A stretch of DNA of 64,000 nt, from assembly GCA_023213395.1 (NCBI GenBank), contig CM041465.1:242427741-242491740 (forward strand), given 5' to 3'. The stretch is from Cycas panzhihuaensis. Its lineage: Eukaryota > Cycadophyta. The position numbers and the translations under genes were made by a program. Positions 44,758-56,636 of the stretch are shown one piece after another. Each line of letters opens with the position of its first letter. Position 1 is the stretch's first letter. A model generated the notes under the pieces. That model had not been told where the DNA came from. It did not search any database and worked only from the letters and a program-made list of their open reading frames with translations.

Positions 44758-46300
44758 GAATTCTTCTAGTGAAGTGTAAAAAAAATCTATACTTTAAAAT
44801 ACCTTGAATGTATCTAAGAATCCTCTTTGATGCTTCCTAATGGTGTTCCTTTGGTTTTGATATGTATCTTAAAGTTAAGTTCACTATATATTCTATGTCA
44901 AGTCAAGTATTGATTAAGTAAATTAGATTTCTTATTAATTAATGATATATAGTAGGGTCAATTGAAACTGAATCTTCATTTTTACTTAACTTTAACTTGA
45001 GTTCAATAAAAGTGAAACTTGACGTATATTTACTCATGTTAAATTTCTCTAATATATCCATAGCATATTTACTCCAGGACATGTGGATTCTTTCTTTATC
45101 TTACCAAATTTCCATACCATGAAAGTAACGTAATTGCCTTGGATCTACCATCTAAAATTCTAAATTCATATCATCATTGAACTTTTAAAATATTTCATCA
45201 TTATTGTTTATATAGATAGGATCATCAATATAGAGAGTAACTATAAATATTCAAGTATCTATAATTTTAAATACAAATGTAGATCTAATGGGCATTTTTA
45301 AAATCCCTTATTTTGAAAATACTTATTAATTCTAGAGCACCAACCTCTTGGAGCTTGTTTTAGTCTATATATGGCTTTCTTCAACTTGTACACCAAGTGT
45401 ACTTTTCCTTGTTTTTCAAATCCTTCAAATAATGCAACATAAATATCTCCATCAATGTATCCATTGAAAATTTTTGACTTAATATCCATTTGATATATAG
45501 CCTATATTTTATTAGCAACTAAGGATAAGAGACTTCTGATTGTATCCATCTTAGTAACTAGAGAAAAGGTTTCTTCATAATTAATTCTTTCTTGTTGAGT
45601 GTAACCTTTGGCCATAAGTATTACCCTATATTTATCAAAAGTCCTATTAGATTTATACTCGGTTTTGAAAACCCATTTTGTTATTATTACTTCTTTGTGG
45701 ATAGGTAACATGACCAAATTCCATGTTTTATTTTTTATTAAGGAATTATATTCTATTCCCATAGTGTCAGCCTAATCATCTTTAATAATAGCTTCTTCAT
45801 ATATTTGTTGCTCATTATTTTGTTAAACTTGAGCCATCAATGCATAGTTAACTCTAGCTTAAGATCTAATTAACCTTTTATTAAAATTCTTGTCAAGCAT
45901 TGCTTCTAGGTTATGACTTCTAACTAGCCATTTTGGACCTGTAGTTTGTTCTTAACTTAATGAAGATGAACTTGGAGTAGATCTTGTAGCATGTTCTTAA
46001 CTTGATGATGATAAACTTGTAGTAAAACTTGTAGCATATTTTTAACTTAATGATGATGAACTTGGAGTAAAACTTAAATCTTATCTTTGACTTTGAGTTG
46101 GAATTGATGTTGATGAAGATGAATTTTAAAGTGGAAATAATTCTGGATTCTCTTCAATAACAATTTATTTTCCTCTATCTTCTTCAATTTTATAGATTGA
46201 ATTCTCATCAAAAATCACATCTCCAGTTACCATGAATTTCCTTACAACTAGTTCAAATAGTCTATAGGCTTTTCATTCACGTAAGCAGCCTATGAAAATA
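44758..46300 (-). pseudogene. Copia F reverse transcriptase
   Basis: On the minus strand: MGIEYNSLIKNKTWNLVMLP, TKWVFKTEYKSNRTFDKYRV, AKGYTQQERINYEETFSLVT (45,502-45,762), then MDIKSKIFNGYIDGDIYVAL and LKKAIYRLKQAPRGWCSRIN (45,298-45,489). These are consecutive copia RT blocks. The downstream palm region is broken by stops, and the domain is cut by the insertion of E. Upstream, 45,780-46,300 is a Ser/Glu-rich linker to integrase. Confidence 0.85.
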
Positions 46301-47110
46301 TAATTGATAATCTTACTTTCTTAAATCTATTCTCAATAGGAATATGAGCATAGGTCATACACCCAAAAATTTTTAAATCTAAAACATTTACCTTGTATCT
46401 TATCCAATATTCTTCAGGAGTTAGCTCCCTAATTGCCTTTGTAAGACTTCTATTCAATAAATATATAAGAGTACTTATTGTTCAACCTAATATTTGTTGC
46501 TTAACTCTTTGGTCTTAAGTATGTATTTGGTTATTTTTATAATTGTTTTAATTTTTCTTTTAGCATCTCTATTTTGTTGAGTCATATATAGAGTGGTAAA
46601 TTGCATTCTTATTCCAACTTTATTATAGAAATCTTAGAAATCATTCTAGATAAACTCACCGCCATTATCTAAATAAAGTGTTTTTAACGTATAACCACTT
46701 TGCCTTTTAACCATAACTTTGAATTCAACAAATCTAAAAAATGTATCAAACTTTTCTTTGAGGAAAAATACCCAAATTTTCCTAGTAAAGTCATCAACAA
46801 AAAATTTAAAAAACTAGCATTTCTAATTATAAGTGTTTTCATTGGGCCATATAAATTTACATTGAACTAACTAGAGTGAATATCTAAATTAGAAATTTGA
46901 ATCAGGAAAACTTTCTTTGTGTTGTTTTCTATAAATACAACCTTCATAAACTCCATTATTACCTTGAATGGCTGGAAGTTTTATAACCATACTTTTTCTC
47001 TTTAAAGTACTAAGTGCATCATAATTGAGATGACTAAATCTATGATGCCAAAGTATGCTATCATTTGAGATGGATGTATTCAATACTTATAAAGGTGGAG
47101 AAAGTATAAG
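46301..47110 (-). pseudogene. Copia F integrase and pre-integrase
   Basis: The N-terminal HHCC part is clear at 46,889-47,083: NDSILWHHRFSHLNYDALST and NNGVYEGCIYRKQHKESFP. The catalytic core follows to the left, with a KFDEFFEKEK-like block and a GY(R/K)-type end in changing frames. The upstream protease side continues at 57,477 beyond gypsy G. Confidence 0.8.
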
Positions 47111-47115
47111 ATTAC
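47111..47115. repeat. Left target-site duplication of gypsy G (ATTAC)
   Basis: ATTAC matches 57,472-57,476. Confidence 0.95.
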
Positions 47116-47946
47116 TGTTGACTTATAGATTCCACACCCTTCGTGGAATCAATGCACTTGTCAAGGTTACACAGCGCTATAGTCTAGTTTTAGGACACTG
47201 TCAACATGGTTATACACATATATTCCACATATAATTCCATATATAATTCACAGAATGGTACACAAGAAGATGCAATTCAATACATACTTCAGCACATCAT
47301 CAACACACATCAAGAATGCACCAATTTCCACATAACTCTTCTTTTATTAATTCAGCAGCTTATTTACACGGCCGGAATGCGTTCTGAGCATTCCAAAGAC
47401 ATACGCCCTCTGTTACATATGCATACCCAGATGGTACTTATCATGCACTCATGCTCCAATCGGTACATGCATCGTCATCTCGCACCTTTATGCATTTCTT
47501 GATCTCCGGCTCTCACCCTCACCAGTGAATCATGCGTACCTCCTTAAGTACTCTGTTGGTACCTTTTGGTCAAGGGTTATGATCACTGTTATAACCGTAC
47601 CCTTTCACCATGCGTACCTCTTCAATTAATCGTGCCTCTTCACTTAATCTCTTTGGTTAACCTTAATTAATTCTTCCTTTGGTTCCAAATGCGTCCAGAC
47701 GTATGTCCGCACCTCCCTGTGTCTTCACCGTCCTCGAGTAATGCGCATCGCCGCCGCTTCGCCACGCCCGCCACCGTACGCTTCTGTCATGCGTTCACTG
47801 CCTGTGCACGCACCGCCATACGCACCTGAATGCCTGCTTTTCTGCTGTTTCACCGTGCATACCTCCGCACGGTCCGTACTGCACAACCCAGTTATCTCGA
47901 CCTACCTCCTCCTCACACAACCATTGAGTCAATTTTGATGCCAACA
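47116..47946 (-). repeat. 3' LTR of gypsy G (left copy)
   Basis: It aligns with 56,637-57,471. Both copies are studded with the short motif TGCGTAC or CGTACC. Small plus-strand ORFs in it are not conserved between copies. Confidence 0.9.
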
Positions 47947-49240
47947 TCTATCCGGGTCAATAGCTATGGGTTTGAGCATCCTTGCTCAACAAAACTCCAA
48001 AAGTCAAAATTTTGGGGTATCCTCCCCACTGCTTGAAGGCGCTCCTGCCGCCTTGGTTGTCCTGCAATTTCTTCATTTATTTGTGTCGGGTAGCAATGAT
48101 GGCGTCCTTTTCCTTTATCTTCTCTGAAGGGTCGCTATCTCGCTTTGTACCGCCCATATCCCGAATCATCTCAGAGCATAGGCCCTGCCTTGTCCTGTGG
48201 TGTAGGCGGTGCCGAGGGTTCTCCAACCTCTTCTGCTGCTGGGAAGTCTTCCCAATCTTCCCAGGATGCTTCTGCCTCCTCCTCTTTCTCTTCTTCTGAC
48301 TCTTCCTCTCCTTTCCTCCTCTTCCCACGTCGATGGACAACTTGCTTTGTCCTGTGAGGAATAGGTGTACCTGGGGTTTTTTGTAACCAGGTAAGTACTT
48401 TCTGCATTTGTTTCTGAATTCTCCTTTTAAGTTCCATACTGGTAGTCGTGTTTGGGAACTCGCAACCCTTGTTTAATGATTGGTTCAGGAGAAATAGTGG
48501 TTACGGTTAGTTGGACTTAGGACCTTTGGTAAAATAGAATAGCCAGAAGCAATGAAGGATGGCGAAAGGGTTGTGTCTTGATTTCTTGTAACTGCTGCCT
48601 CATATTTTCTGCTAAAAATTCGGACCAATTCATTCTTTCTCCATCCCAAATTTGCAAGAGTACACCATCATACCTCCACGAATGTAGGTATATTTTCTTT
48701 TGACAAAAATCTGGAATTAATTACCTTAGCCACCCTCTGCAATTTGATATCCATGATGTCGGCTACCACGATTCCGCTGACATTATCCGGGTGTTAGGAT
48801 GGCATAATTTTTCATCCACATTTCCTGTCCACCTCGACCTCTTGGTTCCCAATGGAACTTCGCCCTCCTTGGGAAGTCCGGTAATGGTGTGGACTATTTA
48901 CGCATCAATTTAGCTTTCTTGCATTGTTTGCTTTTAGGGTCAGCGATTTGGTCCATTAACGTGGGTCATAATACATGGGGTTGCGAGAAAATATAGTCCA
49001 TCCATCCACTGCTTGATCTTAAATGCGAAATGCATTGGTAGGGCTTGGAGGTCTGTTTGACTTAGGAATGTATGCCTCTTGGCGACCCTAGTACTCATGA
49101 TGGTGTGGATTTCGAGTAAACGAGAAAACCTAAGCGTCTTAGGTGAGAACCGCATACATACCTCAGGAACGCTTGCCGTTTCAGCTTACAGTCAGCGTGG
49201 GCGTGCAGGAGCAAACCCTTGTGGCAGGTGGTCCGTTCCG
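47947..49240 (-). pseudogene. Gypsy G 3' ORF (uncharacterised, env-like position)
   Basis: Downstream of integrase, minus-strand frames keep protein-like character: RVAKRHTFLSQTDLQALPMH and KQWMDGLYFLATPCIMTHVN at 48,940-49,155, a WDGERMNWSEFLAENMRQQL stretch near 48,620, and at 48,171-48,437 MELKRRIQKQMQKVLTWLQK followed by an acidic run (about 48,255-48,320). Several plant gypsy lineages, for example Athila, have an extra ORF here. I cannot name this one. The acidic and basic low-complexity end could be non-specific. Confidence 0.4.
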
Positions 49241-49309
49241 CTCTGCGTCTGCTTTGAAATGTTCGCAGTACGTAATATTTTGTTGTTTTCGTATTTTGTC
49301 TTATCGTGC

Positions 49310-49700
49310 CCTTAGTGCGATATCGCTTAAAATTTTGTTGTGCGTGCTCGATTACGTACTTTCTTTGACGTATAACACACATAGCCCTTTAAGTCTCTTT
49401 TACAGTGCGTGCACGATTCGTCGTCGTTAGTGCGTATAATGTATGACTCGAGTTTACGCTCCACGTGCCTTTGTGCGTGCGAGTCTACGTACTTTTTCAG
49501 GTACGGATAATGTAGTTGAGTCACTTAAAATTATTTCTACTATGCGTGCCTGTTCGCATACTTTTCTGGTATGCATAGTATAATTCGGAGCCACTTTTTC
49601 CACTATGCGTACTTTTATGAATTGCTTGGTACGTATAGTATCACCATCAATCAGACGTGCACAGTAACGCACTGTTTTGCACGCACTGTAATTCGCTTGT
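49310..49700. repeat. Hairpin-rich CGTAC/TGCGT repeat region in gypsy G
   Basis: Short degenerate repeats of TGCGTGC, GCGTACTTTT and GGTACGTATAGT. Two near-perfect inverted repeats are seen at about 49,537-49,581 and 49,602-49,639 (arms ACTATGCGTAC and GTACGTATAGT, one mismatch). The region separates the integrase end from the 3' ORF. Confidence 0.65.
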
Positions 49701-49879
49701 ATGCTGATGAATTCCCTCTGGTTTTTCTTGGATTACGCTACTGTTGCTTATGTTAGAACTGAGTTATGGTTTTTTTTTTTCCATACCAAACGGGATCATG
49801 GCTCGGTATCAAGGCAGTCGATTGCCTCAATATCATGCAATACGCTATGGTACAACCGGTGATCCGGTGGTATTTGGCT

Positions 49880-50950
49880 ACTCGATATAAGACTTGAGTG
49901 CGCTACCATTTACCCGTCTTGGTAGCGGAGGTCCGTCGATTTCTTGAAGTACCGAACCATTTTCGAAAATTTTTCGCGATGTATGGTCCTAACCATCGCA
50001 TCTTGAGTTCTTACCGGTGCGTTTTGAATTTCTTGTCGATAGCAATACGTGATCACCCTCATGGAATTGTGGTTTCCGCAGATAGCGGTCATGCCACGCC
50101 TTTTGTCTTTTCTCTATATCTTGCACCCAATTTGCTAGATGTCGCGTTTCTTCCAACCGTATTAAATCTTCCGATCGTCGTTCGAGGATGGCGGTCGTCA
50201 GTCGGCATTGTATTACCACTCAAGTGGGTATCTCGAACTCGCTTGGAAGAATGGCTTCGTGCCATACACCGCTTGAAATGGTGTTTGCCCCTCGATCGCT
50301 TATACGTCGTCGAAAAGCCCATAGTACGGAAGGTAACTTCTACCAATCGATCTGCCGATGTCGCATATCTTCCGTAAGCGCTTCGATTATCTTGTTGGAG
50401 CTTTAAACGGCCGTTGGCTCGGGATAGTATGGGGTTGATTTCGATGGTGATCATGAAGGCGGTTGTCAATGCTTCCATGGTTTAGTTGAGGAAATGGGCA
50501 CCTTGGTCACTCACAATCTCGAGGGGCATCCAAATCTCGTGATTATCACCTCGTCTGAAATCTTGCGATTGCTTTACGCATCGGCTTTCCTCAATGCTCG
50601 TGCTTCTACCCACTTTGTCGTGTAGTCGGTGGCTACTAGAATATATCGGCGTTTGATCGTCGTCTTCTTTGGTTTGAGTGGCCCCACAAAGTCGAGTCCC
50701 CACTTTTCAAAGCGGTGCCAAGGGTAGTATAGGATGCAACGGTGGAAATCACATCGGTTAGGTTTCCCCACTCGTTGGCGGTGGTCGCATGCTTGAACCC
50801 ATTTCTTCACATCGTCGAACATTGATGGCCACGTAATCCCTGTCAAGATTTTCCGCCATGTGGCCAATTTCCCCATGTGGCCACCCGCTACTCCTTCATG
50901 TGCCTGCGACATAATCGATTTGTCTCATCTTTGTCGAACACAACGTCGCA
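49880..50950 (-). pseudogene. Gypsy G integrase
   Basis: The zinc-binding domain reads [20 protein letters not shown] and [14 protein letters not shown]; the second Cys of the final CxxC pair is Arg. The core starts [13 protein letters not shown] (first Asp) and [20 protein letters not shown]. After frameshifts around 50,500 the region with LPMEIVSDQGAHFLN-like sequence (50,482-50,703) carries the second Asp, and 50,089-50,478 the Glu side. The C-terminal part reads LIRLEETRHLANWVQDIEKR, FHEGDHVLL and, near 49,920, FSKMVRYFKKSTDLRYQDG. It is recognisable throughout but out of frame in several places. Confidence 0.8.
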
Positions 50951-52560
50951 ATATGTCATCCGATCCCAATTTATACAATTCTCCACTAATAAAGCCGGGT
51001 ACTCCGCTTTTCTAATGAAATTCCTTCTTCCCGTCTGATCTAATTCTGCTGGGACTTTCTGGGTTCTAGGTATTACGGTATACCCTCATACCGATCTCTC
51101 TGGGCTGCATCCATCTTTGAATAAATTGCGTCTGAAAGTCATCTGGTACCCGTAGCTTTCTCTCCATTTTGATTCTTGATAGTTGATCCGGGATAATGTC
51201 GCCTTACGGTTTCACAATGATTACGAGCGAAAATTCTTGAAACAGCATTAACCATCTGCTGATTCTTCCTCGCATAATAGGTTTGTTCACCAGATACATC
51301 AAAGCTTGATGGTCGACAAAAAATAGAAATGGATTAGATAATAAATAGTGTCAAAATTTCTGTAGTGCATAAACCATGCCGAGTGCTTCTCTCTCTGTTG
51401 TTGTATAATTCTGCTCTGCTCTTGTAAGTTTCCGACTGGCAAAATATATTAGATGATCCATTTTATCATCACTGGGTTGGGCCAATACGCATCCAATAGC
51501 GTATTGTGACGCGTCCACAAGCACATGGAAGGTTCTCTTCCAATCCGGGAATCGTAGTATCGGTCTTTGCTACTATGGCACCTTGATGTTTGAATGCTCG
51601 TTCGCGATCTTTAGTCCATATCCATTCAATATTCTTTTTCGTGATTCTTCCAGAGGTCCGGATATATATGCATATCCTCGATAAATTTTCTATAATATCC
51701 GGTTAAACCCAAAAACCTTTTAGTGCTTCCTCGTATTTAGTGTCGAGAAAGTGTAAAATGGCGGACACTTTCATTTGGATCTGTCGGCAATCCTTCTTTC
51801 TTGACTATGTGCCCCAAGAGGTTTCAAAGCGGTACTGCAATGTACACTTTTACGGATTGAGACCTGATTTGTTTTCCCTAAAGTTTGCAACATTTCTCTT
51901 AAGTTTTCCATGTGGTTCTTCATTAACCCGCACAATGTCCAATCGCCTAAAAATACTGACTTTTTCTCCAATGAACTTACGAAGATATTAATCACAATCC
52001 GTTGAAATGTTGCTAGTGCATTCGTAAGACCAAATGGCATTACCTTATAGGCGTCGTACCCCATTCCGCTTCTGAATGTTGTTTTGGCTTTGATCTTACG
52101 GGGCAATGCACTTGATTGTACCCACTAAATCCGTCTGTGAATGAATAAATTTCATTTCCTCCGACTGCTTCTAGAATATCCTCCGTGAATGACAACGGAA
52201 ATGGATCTTTTTTCGTCACTTTGTTTAATTGTCTGTAATCCACACATACTCGAATTTTCCCATTTTTCTTTGGGACTACTACTACAGGGCTCACCCGATC
52301 CGTAGTCAATTTCATATATATACCACCTTCTAGCATTTTATCCAGTTCGGCTTTTACTTTTTCTTTATACTTCGGATTCATACGATATGGTCGCTGTTTC
52401 ACTAGTTTAGCGTCTTCCACCAGATCAATGTGATGCATTCCTATTTCCGAAGGAATACCTTTCAAATCTTTATATGACCACGCAAATACATCACGAATTC
52501 TTGAACAATTCTTTGAGCTTTGGCTACTATTTGGGAATCCCAATAATCTCCAATTCGAAT
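50951..52560 (-). pseudogene. Gypsy G reverse transcriptase and RNase H
   Basis: RT at 52,560-51,771: DVFAWSYKDLKGIP, YRMNPKYKEKVKAELDKMLE, VVVPKKNGKIRVCVDYRQLN, EIYSFTDGFSGYNQVHC (motif A), then KVMPFGLTNALATFQRIVIN. The catalytic YxDD box reads FLGDWTL, i.e. the first Asp of the pair is Gly. RNase H at about 51,560-51,180: TFHVLVDASQYAIGCVLAQ (first Asp kept), then YFASRKLTRAEQNYTTTERE (Glu kept) and FFVDHQALMYLV (third Asp kept). The RNase H motifs are better preserved than the RT active site. A frameshift and stops are present. Confidence 0.85.
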
Positions 52561-52989
52561 GAGTTTAGGATTTTTACGAGTTGCCAACATTAATTTCTGT
52601 TGTTTTCAACTTTGTTTTCCCACATCTTCCACATTTTCCATTTTGTGCCCTGGAGTACCTTCTATTTCTCTTTCTCCAACGGTGAATTCTGTAAACTCTG
52701 CAGGATAATTCACAATTTCTTCATTTTCGCTATGTGTGGAATCTATTGTTTCATGATCATTGGATCTTTGTTCTAGCTTTATGCTTGTTATTCGATATGT
52801 TTCAGATTGTGTCTACTTCTTGGTTTTCGAGGTATGCCTAAAGGTTTTGATAAAAGATTCCTTAGGTTTTCCCAAGTTATCTCTAAGTTTTTCTCCTTCC
52901 GAGAACCGCTTTTTGCTACTTTCCCGGTGTGGTAGAAGTAGTTAGACCAATCCCTTAGGTATACTCAAGGATTTCCGATTCTGTTTACA

Positions 52990-53290
52990 CCTGTATGTGT
53001 TTTCTAGGGTCCTGTCCTACATAGAATATTGGAATAGCTAGTTGGTTCGGATGATCGAATCGTATTCGAAACATCGATTGCAATTCTTGCCAATGGCTAA
53101 GGTTATGTTGGTGAGCTAAGTACCAATACCAAGCTGTCCCTCGTAGAGTTAGAATTAAGTCCTGTTGCCATTTAGTTTTATCCCCGTTACCTTGTTCTAT
53201 CCAATACTCAATACAATGTGTTAAATGGGTAGTTCCATATAACTGTTCCCCATAGAATGGATTAACGTAATATCAAATATAGGTTTGACC
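52990..53290 (-). pseudogene. Second gag-like (capsid) domain between protease and RT in gypsy G
   Basis: The minus strand encodes HLTHCIEYWIEQGNGDKTKW, then QQDLILTLRGTAWYWYLAHQ and HNLSHWQELQSMFRIRFDHP in one open stretch. This follows the Retrotrans_gag pattern: a hydrophobic helix, the LRGxAxxWY centre, then W-x-x-L-x-x-x-F-x-x-x-F. Element G already has a gag upstream of its protease (55,336-56,143). A capsid-like domain between protease and RT is unusual and could derive from another element. The call is by eye. Confidence 0.55.
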
Positions 53291-53898
53291 GCTAGTTTTT
53301 GACGGAATGGTAATTTTGTTTACTAGACGGACTCGCTAGAAGCACTTACCGGAATCCTCCTTCCATTTCTCCGGTTTTGGTGCTAATGGTTGGAAGAGAT
53401 TTAAAGGTCAAGGTGTACCTCTAAGGAAGAAGAGGAGGGAATGTTACTTCCTTCCTCGGGTTGTATAAAAGGGGGGGGTAGGGAATCTACCTCAGGACCC
53501 ACACACAAGTAGGCGGGATGTCGGGGTTACTACTAACTAGAAAAAACTATGAAAATTACTAGATAAACTAGGGGTTGGTTGGTCTAGGGTGTTATCGGTT
53601 TCAAAGGATCATTAGTCAGCATATAATCAAAAGAATTTAAATTATCATCATCAATGTTTATAGATACATATTTAGATAACAAATTACATCTGAATGAAGA
53701 GGAGTTTACTTCATAAGCATCCACGGAGCCGATAATCCACGAACCTCATACCATGTTCGTCATCCGAAGAGTTGTATACCTCCTCGAGATCCGTTGGTTC
53801 TTCATGCTGATACTACTTCGACGTCGTGGGTTCTTCCGCCATGTGGAAGATATGTTCTTCCTTATTGGAAGAGAATGTTGTCTTTGATTCTTGTTGTG
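53291..53898. other. Spacer between protease and second gag-like domain in gypsy G
   Basis: No domain found. It contains a TATAAAAGGGGGGGG phrase on the plus strand at about 53,465 and several stops in all frames. Confidence 0.4.
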
Positions 53899-54310
53899 CT
53901 AGATCCTTAAATGCAGGATTACCTCAATTGAATTCCTTCCCAGCATTGGTAGCACCACTTTGTTGTTGCTGTCTGACAAAGTGAAGGTTACCTTTTCCCA
54001 ATTCTGGAGGCATTGCATTCTGTACAACCATGGCCTTCCTAATAACGCTGGGTAGGGAGTGGCTCCTTTCTCTGTTTCTACGATCGTGAAGTCGACTCTC
54101 ACCACTATCCCGCCACGTTTACTTTTATATCGTGTCGCCTGCAGGTCGTACCCAAGAATTCATTGGCCAATTTGAGTGAATAAATTGCTGCTTCCAATTG
54201 CGGACTTCTCAATTTACGCCATGTTGCAGTGGGTAACACGTTCTTCTTTGCCCCTCCATCCACAATGACTAGGAAATGTTTCTCCCAATACGAGACATGG
54301 TTACCATTGG
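53899..54310 (-). pseudogene. Gypsy G aspartic protease
   Basis: The active-site motif reads FLVIVDGGAKKNVLPTATWR at about 54,240-54,290, where DGGA replaces DSGA. Plant gypsy proteases often show DGGS. The C-terminal part is VRVDFTIVETEKGATPYPAL followed by LGRPWLYRM (53,899-54,105). One frameshift separates the halves. It lies between the gag zinc knuckles and the second gag-like domain. Confidence 0.75.
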
Positions 54311-54440
54311 ATCCATGTCGAGCGATGGTATAACTTGTTTCAAGCTTTTAGTAATTCCTTTTGCAACACACCTCCTTTAATCCAATCAATCACACGAGAC
54401 GGAGGAATGGTCAATCAGAATCGCTTTACTAAATTCTCCA

Positions 54441-54807
54441 TTAGTACCAACATTCGGGAATATCTTCTACGGTAATCCTTTGAATAACTCCTCCATTTGC
54501 ACCATTTGGGGTTTTACCATTGATTCTTCTGGTAGTTTCTCTGGCTTTTTTGTTTGTTTTTCCGAACGTAAACATTTTTTGTTTCTGGCTTACCCATTGG
54601 CAGTAGGTCTTCCTCTGGACTAAACCGTCTAACACTTGTTTTGCTTTTTGTCGATCCAATTTAGTTGGGGGTGTGGATATTCTTCATCCACTTTCTCTTT
54701 CATTTATTACGCAATTTCACATTTTTCGTTTAAACACGATCGTCATTAAGTTCGTTGCTTTGGCTTTACCCTTGCAATCTTACATTTTGTGGTCACTTGG
54801 CCCTGAT
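54441..54807 (-). other. Gag-protease linker of gypsy G
   Basis: A Lys/Gln-rich minus-strand frame (54,441-54,659) without a known domain connects gag to protease. Confidence 0.4.
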
Positions 54808-55326
54808 TTACCACATCTGAATGGCTTTTGTTCGTATTCCACTTCGCCGGACATTCGGACTTCCGATTATATACGAGCGTGGCGGATGAGGCATCTCCCC
54901 ATCATTTGTCTCTTCCTCGAGGGTTACGGTGCACCCTCGTTGTATACACATTGCGAGGTGGGTTGCCTCTTCCCAGCCTTGACCTCTAAATGATTTTCCT
55001 CTGGAATTGTAGAAGCAATCCCTAGTTGTGTGGGTATCCACCTCACATATGTGGCACCACTTCTCCTGTTGGTGTGTCACATTATTTTTTAAGTTCAATT
55101 CACATTCCTGGGTGGTATGTGAGTTTTCTTCACAAATATGGCACCACTTGGTCACCCTTCCAGTGTGCTCTTTCTTCTTCGGTGTCTCTTCTTCTTCCCG
55201 ATTATTTCTGATTTTCAATCGGGCTACTTCTTTCCTTAGTGCCTCTAATTCGGACTCCTCTTCTGCTACTCCAACCTGGCAGAAGGGTCGATTATCTTGA
55301 CTACTGTCTCGACTCTCTAATCTCAT
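54808..55326 (-). pseudogene. Gypsy G gag C-terminus with two tandem zinc knuckles
   Basis: Two CX2CX4HX4C zinc knuckles stand side by side: CHICEENSHTTQEC and CHICEVDTHTTRDC, at about 55,150-55,030. They bind retrotransposon RNA in the nucleocapsid of related elements. Before them lies a short coiled coil (EEESELEALRKEVARLKIRN). The repeat unit WCHICE plus TTQEC/TTRDC with about 28 residues between copies suggests an internal duplication. The frame is open for 172 codons. Confidence 0.85.
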
Positions 55327-55335
55327 CTTGCAATC

Positions 55336-56143
55336 TTAGCGTGAGGAATCTTGTCCTCCTGCCTGGGCGTCCATTTCCATCTCGAAATCTAATGCCAACT
55401 CCTGAGCATTCTTGAAAGATTTCAGCGGATGAGCCTGCATCATGGCTCGCAACTTCTCATTTAGCCCTCTGACGAAGTAATTCTTCATGTTATGATCCGT
55501 AATTGTCTCATTGATCATACTTACCACAATAATCTTCATTCTACTAATGTAAGTTAGGACGGACTCCACAGCCTCTACCGATTTCTCATGATGCGATTTC
55601 CACGACTTCATTCTTCGCGAAACTTTTGGAATCTCTCTTGACGCTTTCTTCATCTTTGCCCATGGCTCATTTTTGTTCGTTTCCTTATACCAAGCCAAGG
55701 GTACACCTCTCAATGTACGGTGAGCGTGCTTTAATCTCATCTTCGTCCGTTATTTTTCTAACATCAATGAGATTCTGAAACAAATACACATGCTCTGCTG
55801 CGTCTGAAGTATCATTGAAGATTAATTTCCCGAAATCTCTATGGTCGTCCATCTTGGGAGATTGCAACCGTTCCCCACCTGATGGTGATCTTTCCCCCCC
55901 TCCGTCCTTTGGGGATGTACTGGGAGTGACTACTGCTGCCGTATCCTTTCCAAACAACGGATTTTTAAATGGAGTTTTTATATGTATAGGTTCCACTACA
56001 CCTGGAACTTGTATTGTCAATGGTGTTCTTAGTAATGTAAGATTGATCGAACCCTTTTCTCGTCGAATCTTCAAATAAATTTGCCTCGTTAGCTTGTTTT
56101 CCCAATATCTTGGGGACCTTCCTCGCCTTCTTATCAACATCAC
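55336..56143 (-). pseudogene. Gypsy G gag (capsid region)
   Basis: Two overlapping frames form the Retrotrans_gag domain: DDHRDFGKLIFNDTSDAAEH and FQNLIDVRKITDEDEIKARS in the first, then LRGVPLAWYKETNKNEPWAK, ESVLTYISRMKIIVVSMINE and MKNYFVRGLNEKLRAMMQAH in the second. The order and the W-Y and GL motifs are typical. The shift lies near 55,700. The N-terminal part is Ser/Pro-rich. Confidence 0.8.
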
Positions 56144-56636
56144 CTAGGTCCTTGGTCCTCTGTTTGGTATACTTCCCTCTGTTAAGATTTCCTTATGTTT
56201 TTCGTCCACTTTAGGCTTCCCTTCCAATTAGGGCTAAACAAATCATCTCCGATAGGGGTTGGTGTCAATACCATCGTTCGCCATGGGTTTCTTCTTCTGA
56301 GGTGTCTGGCTCCACTTGCCTCGGATCCTTCAATGGGCATCCCTTAGTCTCGTTGTTTTGCGAACTTAGTCTCCTCGCCCTTCCGAGTTTTGCCTCTTTT
56401 GACCATCTTAGTGCCCTTTACTGCTTGGTTTCTTTTTCCTTAGGTGAAGTATCCTTTTGGGGCTCTTCCGACCTTGAAGGCCTCTTAGGTGGCATTGGAA
56501 GGTCCCACAGGCTGCCTGTGGCTTAGTTCTGACCCGCCATCACGGCCAGCCTGTGGTCCTCGCCCTTTACACATTCTTTTTTCTTTGAAACCCCTAGGCC
56601 ATGTCCCTCCTCAATGGACGTAGGCAACGGAACCAA
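56144..56636 (-). other. 5' leader and primer site of gypsy G
   Basis: Directly inside the 5' LTR the minus strand reads TTGGTTCCGTTGCCTACG. This resembles the gypsy primer site TGGCGCCGTTGCC with two changes, suggesting a tRNA-Asp-type primer, though that is uncertain. The remaining 470 bp have no recognised coding region. Confidence 0.5.

Noticed and set aside
48171-48437. Nuclear or chromatin host protein suggested by the acidic run
   Set aside because: It lies inside element G on the same strand as gag-pol, directly before the 3' LTR, so it is more likely the end of a retrotransposon 3' ORF or low-complexity sequence.
53465-53480. TATAAAAGGGGGGGG as a promoter on the plus strand
   Set aside because: No gene follows on that strand; it lies inside element G between protease and the second gag-like domain.
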